From: Turnera subulata
Taxonomy: Eukaryota > Streptophyta > Magnoliopsida > Malpighiales > Passifloraceae
NCBI GenBank assembly: GCA_028386065.3
Contig: JAKUCV010001925.1
Span: forward strand, 1 to 64,000
Direction: 5' to 3'
DNA: 64,000 bases
Shown here one piece after another: positions 34,467-46,550 of this stretch. The translations under genes and the position numbers were made by a program. How positions within the stretch are numbered: position 1 is the first letter of the stretch; every line of letters begins with the position of its first letter. The notes under the pieces are model-generated. The model searched no databases and was not told where the DNA came from. It saw only the letters and a program-made list of their open reading frames with translations.

Positions 34467-37400
34467 TCACCTGCCTCGCAAAGGAGACCTGCCACCTCTC
34501 TCATTGCCAATATCATCCTCTAATTCAATCCCATCCAAGCAGAGGCCATTATTGTTGACACTCACTTCAGAACTAGCATTACTACTTGTTGCAAGAGGAG
34601 AGTCTGAGACGCTAACTGTTCTGCTTCGTGGAGGCCCTGATCTTACACTATACATTGAGGATGCTGGGATATTAGTCATCAAAGGCCTTAAATTTCCAGG
34701 AATGCTTCGCCTTATATCCTGCAGCAATGCAATTACCGTGAATATCAACGAAATCCACTGGCTTTTCTTTTCATGAATATCTATCACTTTGTGAAATATG
34801 CCACGATGAGTAATTGTCTAATTGAAAGACAGTAGAAACAAAACCAACTTGTATTTTGTCTCTGCTTCAGCTTCATGAAAACTTTTATACGCTAAATCAG
34901 AACATCTGGAAAGGAAAGATTACTATCTCATGAAGTACAGGCTGAACTAAATCATATGATTTGACACCATGATTCCATATTTGAGATAATTTGGTATAAT
35001 GCAACTTGGAACATTAACTGTTAAAGCCTACTCAAACTTAAATAGTACACGAGGGCAGGGACACATACCATATGCCTAATGGCCATATCCAAAGATTTCT
35101 TTGAGAGCGTTCTTCCAAAGCCTGAGCTGTCGGGAGATGAGGACTTTCCAGATAAGTTTCCAAGAGGAGAATGTTTGTCGTCTGGTTTGGGAGGAGCTAG
35201 CTTTCTCATATTAATCACTCTCTCAACCATTTTAGTCCCAATTAGTACTGGGTTCACATTGTCGTTTACTTTAGAATGCCGACTGATTGCAGGAACAGAG
35301 CTCCCACTTGGATGCATAACGCCATTGGGGGCTCGTCCTCTTGAAGGGGAGCATGATTGCCGTCTTGTTCTTCCAATAGAAGCAGGTTCAACAGAGGAAG
35401 ATCGCGGACTAGGGGCACCAGGCCTTCCCCTAGTAGCAGAAAGTGGCCTATCAGGTATTGTGGTTCTTAAATTTGGAGGAGCATCTAGTGAATAGCCAGG
35501 CATCTCAGAAGGCTTCCATGTCCTAGGTTTCGGTGTCGGGGAGGTTCCACGTGATGGCACTGAATTTCTTGTGGTGGTATGGGCTGGCTTGGTTACTGAA
35601 GGAGATGCTCTGCTAGGAGGAACAGATGCACTAGGTGCATTTGACGGAGTGGATGGACGTCGAGTTGGGGTTGCTGTCCTTGGTGTGGACTTGGCTGGAG
35701 GTATTGAGGACCTTGCAGTAGGTGTAGAGGACCTTGCAGTAGTCCTTGAAGGTGTCGAGGACCTTGCAGGGACTGTGGACTTTGTTGCAGAAGCAGTTGG
35801 CTTAGCTGCAGAGGGAGTAACTTTAGCTGCAGAGGGAGTGACTTTAGCTGCAGAAGTTGGCCTAGTTGTGGAAACTGTCGGCCTAGATGAAGTCAAAGTA
35901 GACCGGGAAGTAGGTGTTGAAGATCTTGCAGGTTTAGTTGATGGAGTCAATGTGGGGCGCCCAGTTGGAGTTGAAGGTCTTGATCCAGGACCACCGGAGG
36001 ATGAGGGCCTACGAATCCCTACACCTGAGGAGTTCAACCCAGGGGAGGAAGCTGATTGCCTGGATACTGAATTGCCTCTTGTAGCAGGCTCTGGCTGGTT
36101 GTTAGCTAGCTGTAACCACAGAGAACCAAAATTAACTTGGCATCATAAAATCTGACTAAAAGGAAATATTTTGAGATTACGGTATACAAGAAAAGGAGCA
36201 ACATCCTTTTTTGTGGGCTGAACAACATCTTATAACCAGTTCAACAGTGGCTTTAGCTCATGAATGGGAACAGGGAGCAAATCACAGAATACAAGGAGTT
36301 TTATGCATTTCATGGAAATCTCGCTATGCTGATATTTTATCTACTTTTGTGGTTGAAAGTTTGGAAGACTGAATTTATTGGCGATTAAAAACTGATTCAG
36401 AATGGAAACACCCTGCAACTCCAGCTGCTTCATAGTTATGAGATCCCTATACTTTGATAACTGCATGTCAACAGTATAGCTTTTCCAATGTACACCACCA
36501 TATTGTGTGATTTTTCAACTTACCAGTTCATACAAACCCCAGCCAATACCAACTAACCAAATTAAGAAAATCCAGAACCAAAATTATGCAAAACCGAGGA
36601 TCCAGCTTAATAAGCTGTCTCTTACTCTAGATTTCAGTGCTGTAGGGCGGGCCTTTGGAGTTCCAATTTGACTCATAATAGTCTTTTGAGATTCCATCTC
36701 CAAAGAAGGAAAAAGAGGGGTACCAGGAGGCGTAAGAAGCCTGAAAACCAAACATAACTCCAGTTAACATCAAAGAACCACCTCTTATGAGGACTGGGAA
36801 AGACATGACAAGAGCCCAACGCAGCCAGAGATCTTCTGCATATACAAGAGCAGACCTGGTTGCAGAACATTTTCAGTATCTAACAAATGACAATATCTTA
36901 TACCCACCGACTTATATTGCAAAATGATTTCAGAGTTCATACAGAAAACTTCAGCTGAACAATAATTTATGTCCTCAAGAGTTTGATCATCTGATAGTTT
37001 CCTATCCTCCACATCACACACCTTAATGGCTAACTTTTCCACCCTAGTCACTTTGTTTAAAACAAATGAAGAAATAACCAACGTATGAACACTACTTCTT
37101 TTCTCAATTTGATTAAGAGAAAACGATAATACACACTACACAGTATAAATACTGTACATTAAAGGCAACGGCTTTGAGATGGTGACTTGAGCATTAGAAG
37201 CGAAAAATCGTCAACATAAAACCTCCTAGTGGCTACCATCAACTTGGATGGCCAAAGATTTATCAGTTCCAGAAAGATTTAGCTGTTCTTCTAGTTTCTA
37301 CTTGACCGCAACAACATTTCCCTCCCATCGTGGACATATTTTCCATCACATCTAGAAAGCTTTCCACTTGCATCATCAGCACATGCTATCAATAATTATC

Positions 37401-38232
37401 AGCCCCTCTTTCCCTTAAAAGTCCTTTTCCATCACAACCCAAAGAAGAACCACCGGAAGAGATGAAAAGTGATAAGACAGCATAAAGCATCCCACAAGGA
37501 AAAACTGAAAAGAAAAAAACGCAAAAGCCTATTTTTGTTGCTTCAATTACGTTAAATATTCTTCATTTTAGATATATATCACCTAAAAAATTAACCATCC
37601 GGAAACAAAAAGAAAATAATATAAGAAGAAGGAGGAGGAGGAGGAGGAGGAGGGTACTTTTGCTTTCCCATTACCAGTCATAGTCATTCTTATCGTTTTC
37701 GGAGTTGAGAAAATCATCAGCAACCGTTGTTTTACGAATAGGCATAGCAGAAGACGAAATATTAAATATCGGTGAAGTCCCCGGTTTCGACCCTGCAATT
37801 TCCGACCACAATTAAAAACAAGACATTGAACAAAACAAAAACAACATCAAACCTAATCACTACAGAACATAAATCACCTCCACAAATGTCTAGAAAGAAA
37901 AGAACAGGTAATCCTAGTATGGTAACAAATTGAGCTCAAACTAATCAAGTAAACTCAAAAAACCCAGTAACAAGGAAATCAGTAGATCCAAACCAAAACA
38001 AGCCCTTTAAGAAAACCCAGAAAGGAATACCTAAGGGGGCATCGAATTCTTCTTCAGAGTTGTTAAGCAGGAGATTAATGTGCTGTTCCTTCTCCCTTTT
38101 CTTCATTTCAAGGAACAGAGCCAAGTCCTCTTCTTTCTCCTTCATCATAGACGCCCTGAGTTGCTGCCTCTGCTTCACCACCGCCGCTTGCATTTGCATT
38201 TGCGACTCCTGCGCCCTAAAGCTACGGTTCAT
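34467..38232 (-). CDS. Basic Ser/Thr/Pro-rich protein, BPP1-like
   Basis: Five exons read on the minus strand: 38232-38031, 37792-37675, 36740-36626, 36109-35069 and 34718-34467; total 1728 bases, or 575 residues. An N-terminal coiled coil (residues about 10-60, Gln/Met/Lys/Glu-rich) is followed by an acidic stretch and the plant-specific signature DYDWLLTPPGTPLFPSLE (104-121). A long low-complexity basic region rich in Ser, Thr, Pro and Arg fills exon 4, including two exact copies of AAKVTPS. The C-terminal part has GRTLSKKSLDMAIRHMDIRR. The signature and layout match a plant family that includes Arabidopsis At2g40070, reported (from memory) as the microtubule-associated BASIC PROLINE-RICH PROTEIN1. 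Microtubule binding here is inferred from family only. Database hits to 'endochitinase A-like' reflect low complexity, not chitinase activity. Confidence 0.88.
37628..37652. repeat. (GGA)n microsatellite in an intron
   Basis: About eight gga units lie in intron 2 of the BPP1-like gene, roughly 20 bases from the splice donor at 37674. Confidence 0.85.
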
Positions 38233-38594
38233 CCTTTTCTGCTTTTCTTCTTCCCTAAAAACCCACCCAACAGATCCAGCAAGTAAAACCTAGAGAGATA
38301 AAGAGTGAGCTCTCGAGTCTGAAGATGAACCCGCCATTGTTGAGGCCAAAAAGAACCCAACTTCACAAATAGGAGGCAGGCATTGGAGGGAGTGGCAGTG
38401 GGTGTAAATAAGGGGGAGGGTGGAGGGGTAAAAAAGGAGGGGAATGTTGTGGTGGTGGTGTGGGGGCGGTTTTAAGAGTGTGATAATGGGGTGGGTTTGG
38501 CTTTTCCTTGTTTCTTGTAAGAAGAAGAAGACAATAATGAATTTAAACTGTAAACTATAATAGAAACAGAGAAACAGAAAAGAGAGAGAGAGAG

Positions 38595-38625
<31 letters not shown>

Positions 38626-39436
38626 AGGGATGGGCTATGTTATGTTTCTAGTTCTACTGGCTGGTTGCTTATTAGTTACTGGTGTGGTGGTGTACTGTTG
38701 GTGGTGGGTGTTTCTCTTTTCTCACACTTAAAGCCTACGTTTTCAGATTATTATTATTGATTGTTTTTGGGTTTTTTAAAACATTTTGGTTAATGGTTGA
38801 TGGGTTTTTTTATTGGTGGATAGATAAAATCATAGAAAAGATGGATCTCTGTGCATAATCACCATACTGCCCTCATCTTCTTGAATATGATTTGGTATAT
38901 TTGTCTATATAAACAACAAATTTTGTGTTGTGGATGTTTGTGTTCTTTTGCGCCCTTTCCAGGCTCTTTTTTAGCCTGAAATGCGATGCCATTTATTAGT
39001 AGAATCTGACATTTTTTTTATTCTTACTAAAAAAATCTTACATTCTCTGCAGCGGTGACAATGTTGTTATGACGTATTATTGTCGGATTAGGGTGTGATA
39101 ACAAATTTAGTACGTTGAAACAAATACCACACTAGCCTACCAAAAACACCACTATAAAACAAACTAGGAAGTAGAAAATATAGGGAGCTGTTTGTAGGAG
39201 ACAAAAAAAGGGTTTTGCTTTTGAAACGACTACTATCATTTATTCGCTGCTCTCCTCTCCCTGATGTTTGATTTGGAAAGTGTCATTTTTGTTCCCTTGT
39301 ATAATGAAAGCCATAATTGTATACACGTACCACTTATAAAGCCAAAAATTAATTCTTTCATTTTTAGGGGGATTTAGGCTTCGTTTAGCCTACTAGCATA
39401 CTACGGTGCTGTCCTCGTGTTATTATGAGTTATGAC
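38233..39436. other. Leader and promoter region of the BPP1-like gene
   Basis: This is the minus-strand upstream region. It contains a purine-rich microsatellite, (ga)n then (gaa)n, at about 38581-38628, which is a CT-rich tract on the gene strand as often seen in plant leaders. There is no other gene. Confidence 0.55.
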
Positions 39437-39441
39437 ATTGG

Positions 39442-39634
39442 TATTGTAAATGAAGTAATTCATTTGTGATTTTATTCAAAGATTGAAGAAGGAGAAGGAG
39501 AGTAGGAGAAGCTCTGTTTTTATTATTTCACGGTTCACACCTTTCTGTATTTTATATACACAGATATATAGAGGGGGAGGAGATGGTAGGTAGGTTGGGC
39601 ATGACATCCACATGCTATACACTGTTTTATAACA
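39442..39634 (-). repeat. 3' LTR of the copia element
   Basis: 193 bases. On the element strand it starts tgttataaaacagtg and ends acaata. It lacks a block of about 17 bases that the other LTR has. Confidence 0.9.
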
Positions 39635-42600
39635 CTTCTCCTTGAATGTCATTATGTTTTGGGTAGAATATCCTTAGGGAGAACTGTCTCATTAAAAACC
39701 TTATCAAGAAAATCTCAGTGGGATAAAAACTTGGTGAAGGAAAAAAGAGTGCAGTGCGTATTCTACTCCCCCTCATTTTGGCCTCTTTTGATCTCTTGAT
39801 GTCGTTGCATGCCCATCATCCTTGTCAATTTTGGTGACGTGTGCTTTGTCCGATCACTTTTAATATATCACTACTCTAATTGGACAGTGTTGGCAGCATT
39901 ATCTTCATAATTTGTTGTTGGAGCTTCTTTCTTGCCATCTTGCCTTTGTGGTCCCAATGATATAGTAATTTCATGTGTAAACTTGTAGCAGATGTCCGTC
40001 TGTGCTTTTATGGATCAAATAAAGGACCTACATCTGCAAAGGCCAACTATATTCTCTTCGGGTTTACAGGGTTAACATAATACCGCATCGGTTATACCCC
40101 GAAGATAAGAACAAAGTTATATCTTGCCAATAGGCTTAAGTCAAAAGCTTCAGGCTTTATGTTCCTAGCAATATAGATTTCACTTAGTTAGGGTACTTCA
40201 GGACTAATCTAATTCTTTATGAGATTTTTCATCTCAAAACATAGCACGACATTTGGAAGCTTCTCCAGGAGTTCCAATAATATTTAAATTACAAAAACAC
40301 ATATGAATTATCAACATAAGCAAAAATAAATTCATGCATGTACTTTATATTATGCATACTCAAATTGATTTAAACCATATAAAAATCAATTTAACTCTAT
40401 TTTACATATTCCTGGGAATTAGTTGCTTCAAGCAACTTGAATCCTTCAGGGATTCTCATGCATATGTCTTGACTTATGGATCCATATAAATATAGGCTGT
40501 AATAACATCCATTTGATGCATTTTTAATTCTTTTCACATAATGCCAGACTTATCAAAAATAATTGCATCCACCACAGAGGAGTATATCTATCTCCTCACA
40601 ATTAATACCAAGTCGTTGGGTGAAAACTTGTGCTATAAACCATGCTTTATATCTTACCATTTATTTTTCTTTTCGCACAAATACCCATTTTATGACCGAT
40701 TTTACACCTATCTGGTGTACGGACTACAAGTCCGAAAAATATCTCGCTTCTCAAGCGAGTCTAATACAGTCTTAATTATGTCTTCTCTATTTTGACCAAT
40801 CATTCTGCGCTTACATTCACCAATGTAGGTTCATGATCCTCATTTTTATTTCAAAATATTTAGCGCTATAAAAATAGTATTCCGTCGACGGTTATTTCAC
40901 GTCGGTTCCATCTTATTTCTGACACTGTAATTGAGATCTCATCATGCTCATTTATTTCAGGTACCTGAGTTATTTCTGAAATTTTATCAATTATGTCAGT
41001 AAACCTCTTCTGGAGAACTTTTAATATGAACCTCTACTGGAGGTCATATTTTCTCACTGGGGCCATATTATCTCTTTGTTCCTTTTTTTATCCTGAATTT
41101 TGTTTTCTTTTGGAACCGAGTATATTCTATGCTTCTGGCATACTTTAGATTCATTTGCATACTATACTTGTTCTTCTAGAACATTAATTTGAACAGGAGC
41201 ATTTGCAGCTGGTATTTGGTTACTTTATATGTCTGGCAATTTCATATCAATTTCCTGTAAATGAATCATCTCCTGAATTTTAGGTTCACACTTTTGAGGA
41301 TCAACAACTATATATTGATTATATCTCGATCCAGTTGCTTATTTTCCCCCCCTGATGTTGGGTAAACTCTTTCATCATATTAACAATAAACAAATCTCCA
41401 ATCATTAATCAATGGTTTCAATTACTTTGTAATTGATGGAGATTTTTATACCCAGCATCTATTCTCAACCTTCTTTAAGGACCAATTTTACTATGCTGTG
41501 GTGGAGCATTATATACTGTACAACCAGTGGTCCGAAGATGGAAGCTACTAGGTTCGTGACCATGAACCAGTTAAATGGGGATACCTTATGATAACTTGTT
41601 GGCTTGATGCACACAAGTGCTGCTGCGTGTAAAATACTATTTTCTCAAATAGTCATATTTCATCAATGGTCCTGCAATCAATTGTCAATGTTCCCCCAGA
41701 TCTGTTTGGGTTTATTTCCAATGATATACGTTACCCATTGAAGAAATATACTAGCATTTGTCTAGACATATAGTCTAATTACATAAGTAGGGATATGTAC
41801 CCGCAAGTGGCCAAATTATTAAATTAGTGCGCACAATGACAACTTGCGTCACACAATGGACCATCTAGTCGATGCATCGTGAAAATTACCTAGATGGTCA
41901 ACACGGCGGATTTATTAATCCGCGTTCATGTCCCTGTATTATTCCCAAACTTGCTGGTGATTCTAGGCCAATCTCATCTTAGGAAGGCCGTACAATTAAT
42001 TTCGCAGCAAACAAACACATGGAAATTCATTGATTATAAAACTTCTGGTTTTCAATGAATGATCCAATAAATTTCGTGCATCATTATTGACCCGGGATGG
42101 CCCAACCGGTCATGCCAAACAATAAGTCCATGTACCAACTTCAAGTTGGTGTCAGCTTCAGGCTGCTATTTATGTGCCAGCTTCAGGCTGGATAATTTAG
42201 AAAAATTATTTACCAGCTTTTGGCTGGTGCATACTAGTTATAAATTACATATCTATCAGCCAACTTCTAGTTGGTCTCAACTTCAGGCTGTATAAACTTG
42301 TGTATTTAAACACTTAAAATTTCCAGCTTCAGGCAAGAGCATTTCAACTTCTGGCTGGATATGTTAAGTTTCAATTACTCAACTGCTAGCTTCAGGCTAG
42401 CTATATATGTGCCAATTTTAGGCTTATTTCTGCCACTCATATTGAAAGAGATCAGAATTATTAGACAATAATTAAAGTAGTGGCAAACTTTTCCAAAAGC
42501 AAAATCTTGAAGATTGAAAAGCTTTGGAGTTTACTGACAAATAATGCAAAGTTTTAATTACTGAAAAATCTTCTGGATCTTTTCGGAGACAGAAAAAGAG

Positions 42601-42642
42601 TCCACATTTAAAAAACTGACACCTAGCTGTCTAATCTCAGAC

Positions 42643-43391
42643 TATAAGAAGGGGAGGCGGTTGAGACAAGAAGATGCAGAAAACTCAGAAAAATCAAGAC
42701 AAGAAAAATGCCTTCCCCTTATACCATTTTCTTTGTTGAGGGTGCCAATCTAGGAAGGAGGAATAGACTAGCCTATAGCATGGTGAATGAGCAGCAAGAG
42801 GAATTACCGAGTGAACTCGCAAGAATTCCTCGTTTAGTTTTTATTGATGAGCTTTACTCATCTAGGTTCTTTGTGACTCCTATGGAAGAAACTTTCTTTC
42901 TAGAGGACCAAATCAATCTAAGGGCTTCTTTTTATGGTTCAGCTAACTCTATTATGTTTTTCATATCTAATAGAATGCAGGAATTCCAGCTAGAGCCTAC
43001 TTGTCAAATTCTGAATCAGAGCAGCTATTATCAGGTTTTTATGATGGCTCAGAGTATCCCGAGGGTTTCTGGGTTATCGCCTACATGGCCCAAGGTACGA
43101 CTTTTATTATGGAATTGTAGGGGAGTGGCCAGGCGATCCCAAGATTTCGTGCGTACCTTAAGGGATCTGAAGAATCAGTACAAGCCCAACATGGTACTGA
43201 TTACTGAAACCCTGTGGCAACCAGCAGATAATCATGGAGTAATACCACTTCATTTTCCACCAGCAAATCGGTTTGAGCTACCTGGAGAAAACAACATGGG
43301 TGGTATGTGGTTCTCCTGGAACGATAGTGTTAGGGTCAACATCAATAACGAAGCCCAGAGTTTTAGGGTCAATGTTGTACCCAATCGATAA
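42643..43391 (+). CDS. LINE endonuclease-domain chimeric ORF inside the copia element
   Basis: An intact ATG-initiated frame (42708-43391, 227 residues) lies on the strand opposite the copia genes. Residues ~130-227 begin KVRLLLWNCRGVARRS and continue through NMVLITETLW and MGGMWFSWNDSVRVN. This is the first half of the endonuclease (EEP/APE) domain that opens plant LINE ORF2. The Asn of WNCRG and the Glu of TETLW are present, but the later catalytic residues are missing because the frame ends early. Residues 1-129 match nothing I recognise. A TATA-like actataagaa lies at 42641-42650, about 60 bases before the ATG. The flanking target duplication could not be found. Likely a nested LINE 5' fragment or a chimera, and not an active enzyme. 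Confidence 0.6.
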
Positions 43392-44240
43392 ATAATTATT
43401 TCAACTTATGTATGAGAACAATTCCTCTATGTGAATGTTCTCCTTGTAATGAATCCCATATGCAATAATAATATGCATGTTTTCCTCCTTTGCCATTATA
43501 ATCTCATCCACGGCCATAGGGACAAATTAATAATATTGTCTTATTCGCTTCAGGGAATAGAGCAGAGTCGATTTAATGGATCCGTAACAATTTCTTTAAT
43601 TATTGTAAACAAGAATATTTTGTACTATTCAGGAGTATATGCTATTCTAGAGCGTAAATATACGATCTTCTAGATCATATTTAAAACATGCGTTCTTCAG
43701 GAACATATTCGAATTTATACTCTTCTGGAGCGTGTTAATCTTTTTCTCATTTCGAGATATCATAATATGTTATATTGACATCCACACATATAATTCTCCC
43801 TCTGTGGATGTCAATTTTTTGCATTGTCTTCGAGACTAATGCTTGAGGCATTATTCTAGAAACAATTATAAAGTACTGAAAAGTAAATAAAATAAAATGC
43901 AATGCGTAATAATTTAAACTGAACATAAAATAAATTGAATATAAAATAAATTTTTAAGCAAGTATAATATCCACCTTCTGGTGGTCATATAATTTCCATC
44001 TTCTGGTGGTAATAGTTTTTATTTTCGATTTTCCTTTAAAGGATCTTCAAGATCTTTTCAACGGTAAGACTTCCAGTCTTCGTTGTATATTTTTTTATAG
44101 AGTCTGCTGGACTCTTATATTTAGTCTTCCAGACTATATGTAAATTTCTTTCCGCATTTAATACCCATAATAAATTTCTTCTGGAAATTATAAGGGTCTC
44201 GAATAACATAAAATTAAAAACTTAAATGAAAGAAATAAAC

Positions 44241-44521
44241 ATGGGCCTTTTGTTAATTAGCCCAATGAAGAATTAAATAACCGAAAAATTAAAAGCAATG
44301 GGTCTTACATAAATTAGCCTAATTAAAAATTAAATTATCACAAAGTTAATGCGATGGGCCTTATACAAGCCCAATAAAATTGTAAAGAAATTAAAACGAG
44401 AAATTAAATACAATGGGCCTTATATGAGCCCAATTGAAATGTAAAGAACAGAATATTAAAATGTAATAGGCCTAATATGAGCCCAAGTTTAATATAAATG
44501 AAAAACAATAAAATAAATACA
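44241..44521. repeat. Five imperfect ~57-bp tandem units in the copia leader
   Basis: Units beginning atgggcctt or a variant start at 44241, 44298, 44356, 44413 and 44466 (spacing 57, 58, 57, 53). Each contains a gggcc...gccca pair and an A-rich filler. The array ends where a second, different array starts. Confidence 0.8.
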
Positions 44522-44526
44522 ATAGC

Positions 44527-44660
44527 CTTCTAGGCTTGCCGGAAAAAATCCCGAGACACTGAATTTCGGCCAAACACTTCCGGGCTTGTCGGAAAAAACC
44601 CAAAGTATCGGATTCCGGCCAAACACTTCTGGGCTTGCCGGAAAAATCCCGAGAAGCTAA
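44527..44660. repeat. Three ~50-bp tandem units in the copia leader
   Basis: Units begin cttctaggcttgccgg or a variant at 44527, 44577 and 44626. Each contains ggaaaaa(a)tccc and an ending like cggccaaaca. It directly follows the 57-bp array. Confidence 0.85.
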
Positions 44661-44674
44661 ATTTTGGCAATATA

Positions 44675-44838
44675 AATTCTTTTTTTTCTCTCTCTTTTTC
44701 TTTTTCTTTCTCTCCTTTTCTTTTCCTTTCTCCCCTTTCTTTTCTTTTTTTTTTCTTTTCTTTTCTCCCTTTTTTTCTCTTCCTTTTTTTTCCCCTCTTT
44801 TCTTTCTTTCCGTGTCCTTTTTTTTCCTGTTTTTTTTT
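44675..44838. repeat. Long polypyrimidine tract
   Basis: For about 160 bases the plus strand is almost only T and C, the main exceptions being single G bases near 44811 and 44829. A mirror-like polypyrimidine/polypurine run of this length can adopt triplex (H-DNA) structure. It ends in a T-run just before a GC-rich segment (44840-45300). Confidence 0.9.
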
Positions 44839-44839
44839 T

Positions 44840-45300
44840 GATTGGACTGGGCTTGGACAGGATCAGCCTAGCACCAGAGTCCACAGCCCAGGCAGGCCAG
44901 AAGCCCAGCCCAGCCCGGCCCGACCCAGACAGGCCCTGGCCCAAGCCACTGACCCGTCGGGTCAGTCCGACCCATCCGGGTCGTCTTCCCCTGCTCGCGG
45001 GTCGCCCTGTCGTGGCGAGTTGCAGCGGCGGGTGGACGACGGCCGAGGCGCGACGGTGACGGCTGGACGAGGCGACACGAGCAGGGGACGAAGGCGGGCA
45101 TGGCATGGAGGCGTCGCGGCCGGTGGTGCGTGAGGAGGAAGAACAAACCCGACGAGTCTTGTCAGGTTGTCGGATTCCTCGTTGGGTTTCTTCCTACAAG
45201 TGGCGCGTCAGGCGGCGGAGGAGGACGGGGGCAGCGGCATCAGATTGGCGACGGCGTGGGGAGCTCGCTGGTGTGGGTGGTGACGCGGGACGCGGCCTGA
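44840..45300. other. GC-rich segment in the copia leader
   Basis: Base composition changes sharply to GC-rich, with repeated cccagcccagcc-type words. Open frames occur on both strands, but none has a recognisable domain. It may be captured sequence or part of the original leader. Confidence 0.5.
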
Positions 45301-45441
45301 ACATTTGAAGGTGAACAGTGTCGTGAGGTGCAGCCACTGTTCTTCTTCTTCCCTTTTTTTTCTTTATTTTCTTTCGTTTTTTGGCCAAATTTTGCACTGG
45401 ATTTCTTCTTGCCCGGGTAGAAAACGATCGTGCTGATAACT

Positions 45442-45651
45442 TATTGTAAATGAAGTAATTGATTTGTGATTTTACTCAAAGATTGAAGAAGGAGAAGGAG
45501 AGTAGGAGAAGGAATGGAGAGGAGTGCTCTGTGTTTTTATTACTTCACGGTTCACACCTTTCTGCATTTCATATACACAGATATATAGAGGGGGAGGAGA
45601 TGGTAGGTAGCTTGGGCATGACATCCACATGCTATACACTGTTTTATAACA
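45442..45651 (-). repeat. 5' LTR of the copia element
   Basis: 210 bases, matching the LTR at 39442-39634 closely except for a ~17-base block (about 45511-45527) and scattered substitutions. The extra block contains ggaatggagagg. Confidence 0.9.
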
Positions 45652-45656
45652 ATTGG

Positions 45657-46237
45657 GGTGTTTTTTTTTTGATGAATTGGTTAAAGTACAAGTCGTTTAA
45701 TCGACAAAAATAAATTACAAGTCATTTAAATTCAAACTATTTCATATTTTTAAAAATTAATAAATAATTGTATTTATTTGTTTGTATTTAAATATATCGT
45801 AAAAGTAATGTTCAGTTTCCTCTTTCAATTTAATACATGATTTTAAAGAGGAAATTGATTGCTTTTTAGATTTTTTTTAATACCTTGCAAAAAATAATAT
45901 TACATCCTGATATCTTTTAAAATTTAGTATCTAACTGGTATGTATCAATAAAATCCCAATTATTATTTTCATTTTATCATTTATTTTTCATGACCGAAAT
46001 AGTTAAGGTACGAGGGATATAGACAATTAATTTATGTGGTTTTCGGTCTAATATTTAGAGTTTTGTCCCGACTAATCCGGATCGCGTACTCAACTTTGAT
46101 ATATCAGTCTCTCAGTAGTATTTTTTGTATACCTTGAATTTGAAACCAGCTTAGGCGGAACCAAATAGTTAACCATTTACATCAATCAGTGGGTATGGAC
46201 AATTAGTAATTTCTAATAACTTTTAGGAAAAAAAAAA
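45657..46237. other. AT-rich DNA between two transposons
   Basis: No gene is seen. It starts at the copia target duplication and ends in the A-run that flanks the Mutator-like element. Confidence 0.6.
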
Positions 46238-46550
46238 GGGTTTTTGGGTTTTTTGGGCCTCCATGTTTAGTGGTTTGGCCAATTTGGTACCCCAACATTT
46301 TTTTTGGCCGGGCAGGTACCCCGACTTTGCATGGGCAGGCCAAACGCGATCCCCCGGTCAGGTACCTGCTGACGTGGAGGGCTGCCCGGATTTGAGGTCT
46401 GAAAGGTGCTCCAAAATGACGTCGTCTGGGGCCAAAACGACGTCGTTTTAGCTAGTTGGATGGACACGTCAGATCCACGTGTCCTTGTGGGCTCCCGCAT
46501 GTTACCAACCCGGGTTCTTTACCTAACCGAACCGAAACCCAATGGATACC
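46238..46550. repeat. Left terminal inverted repeat
   Basis: It pairs with 47495-47786, with mismatches and some length differences. It contains ggccaatttggtacccc, ggtaccccgactttgcatgg and the 16-bp ACGT palindrome. Confidence 0.8.

Larger units (their letters stand above)
39437..45656 (-). mobile_element. Degenerate Ty1/copia retrotransposon, both LTRs present
   Basis: Direct repeats at 39442-39634 and 45442-45651 are the LTRs, flanked by a 5-bp target duplication attgg (39437-39441 and 45652-45656). The element reads on the minus strand. Next to its 5' LTR the sequence gttatcagcacga (complement of about 45427-45439) fits a primer-binding site, and aaggagaag beside its 3' LTR (complement of 39635-39643) fits the polypurine tract. 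Translation of the minus strand gives broken but recognisable integrase pieces (around 42100-41500, for example SILHAAALVCIKPTSYHKVSP) and reverse-transcriptase pieces (around 40720-40420, for example IPEGFKLLEATNS). Many stops and frameshifts make it inactive. The leader (43.4-45.4 kb) is unusually long and repeat-rich. Confidence 0.9.

Noticed and set aside
35571..36155. 194-residue plus-strand frame opposite the BPP1-like gene
   Set aside because: It is the antisense shadow of the Ser/Thr/Pro-rich exon 4, repetitive in Val/Gly/Leu/Glu and with no domain of its own.
44241..44660. CRISPR-like array
   Set aside because: The units are diverged tandem repeats without unique spacers, in a plant retrotransposon leader.
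44657..45106. 149-residue minus-strand frame in the copia leader
   Set aside because: Half of it is the polypyrimidine tract read as Lys/Arg/Glu repeats and the rest is GC-rich; it does not look like gag.
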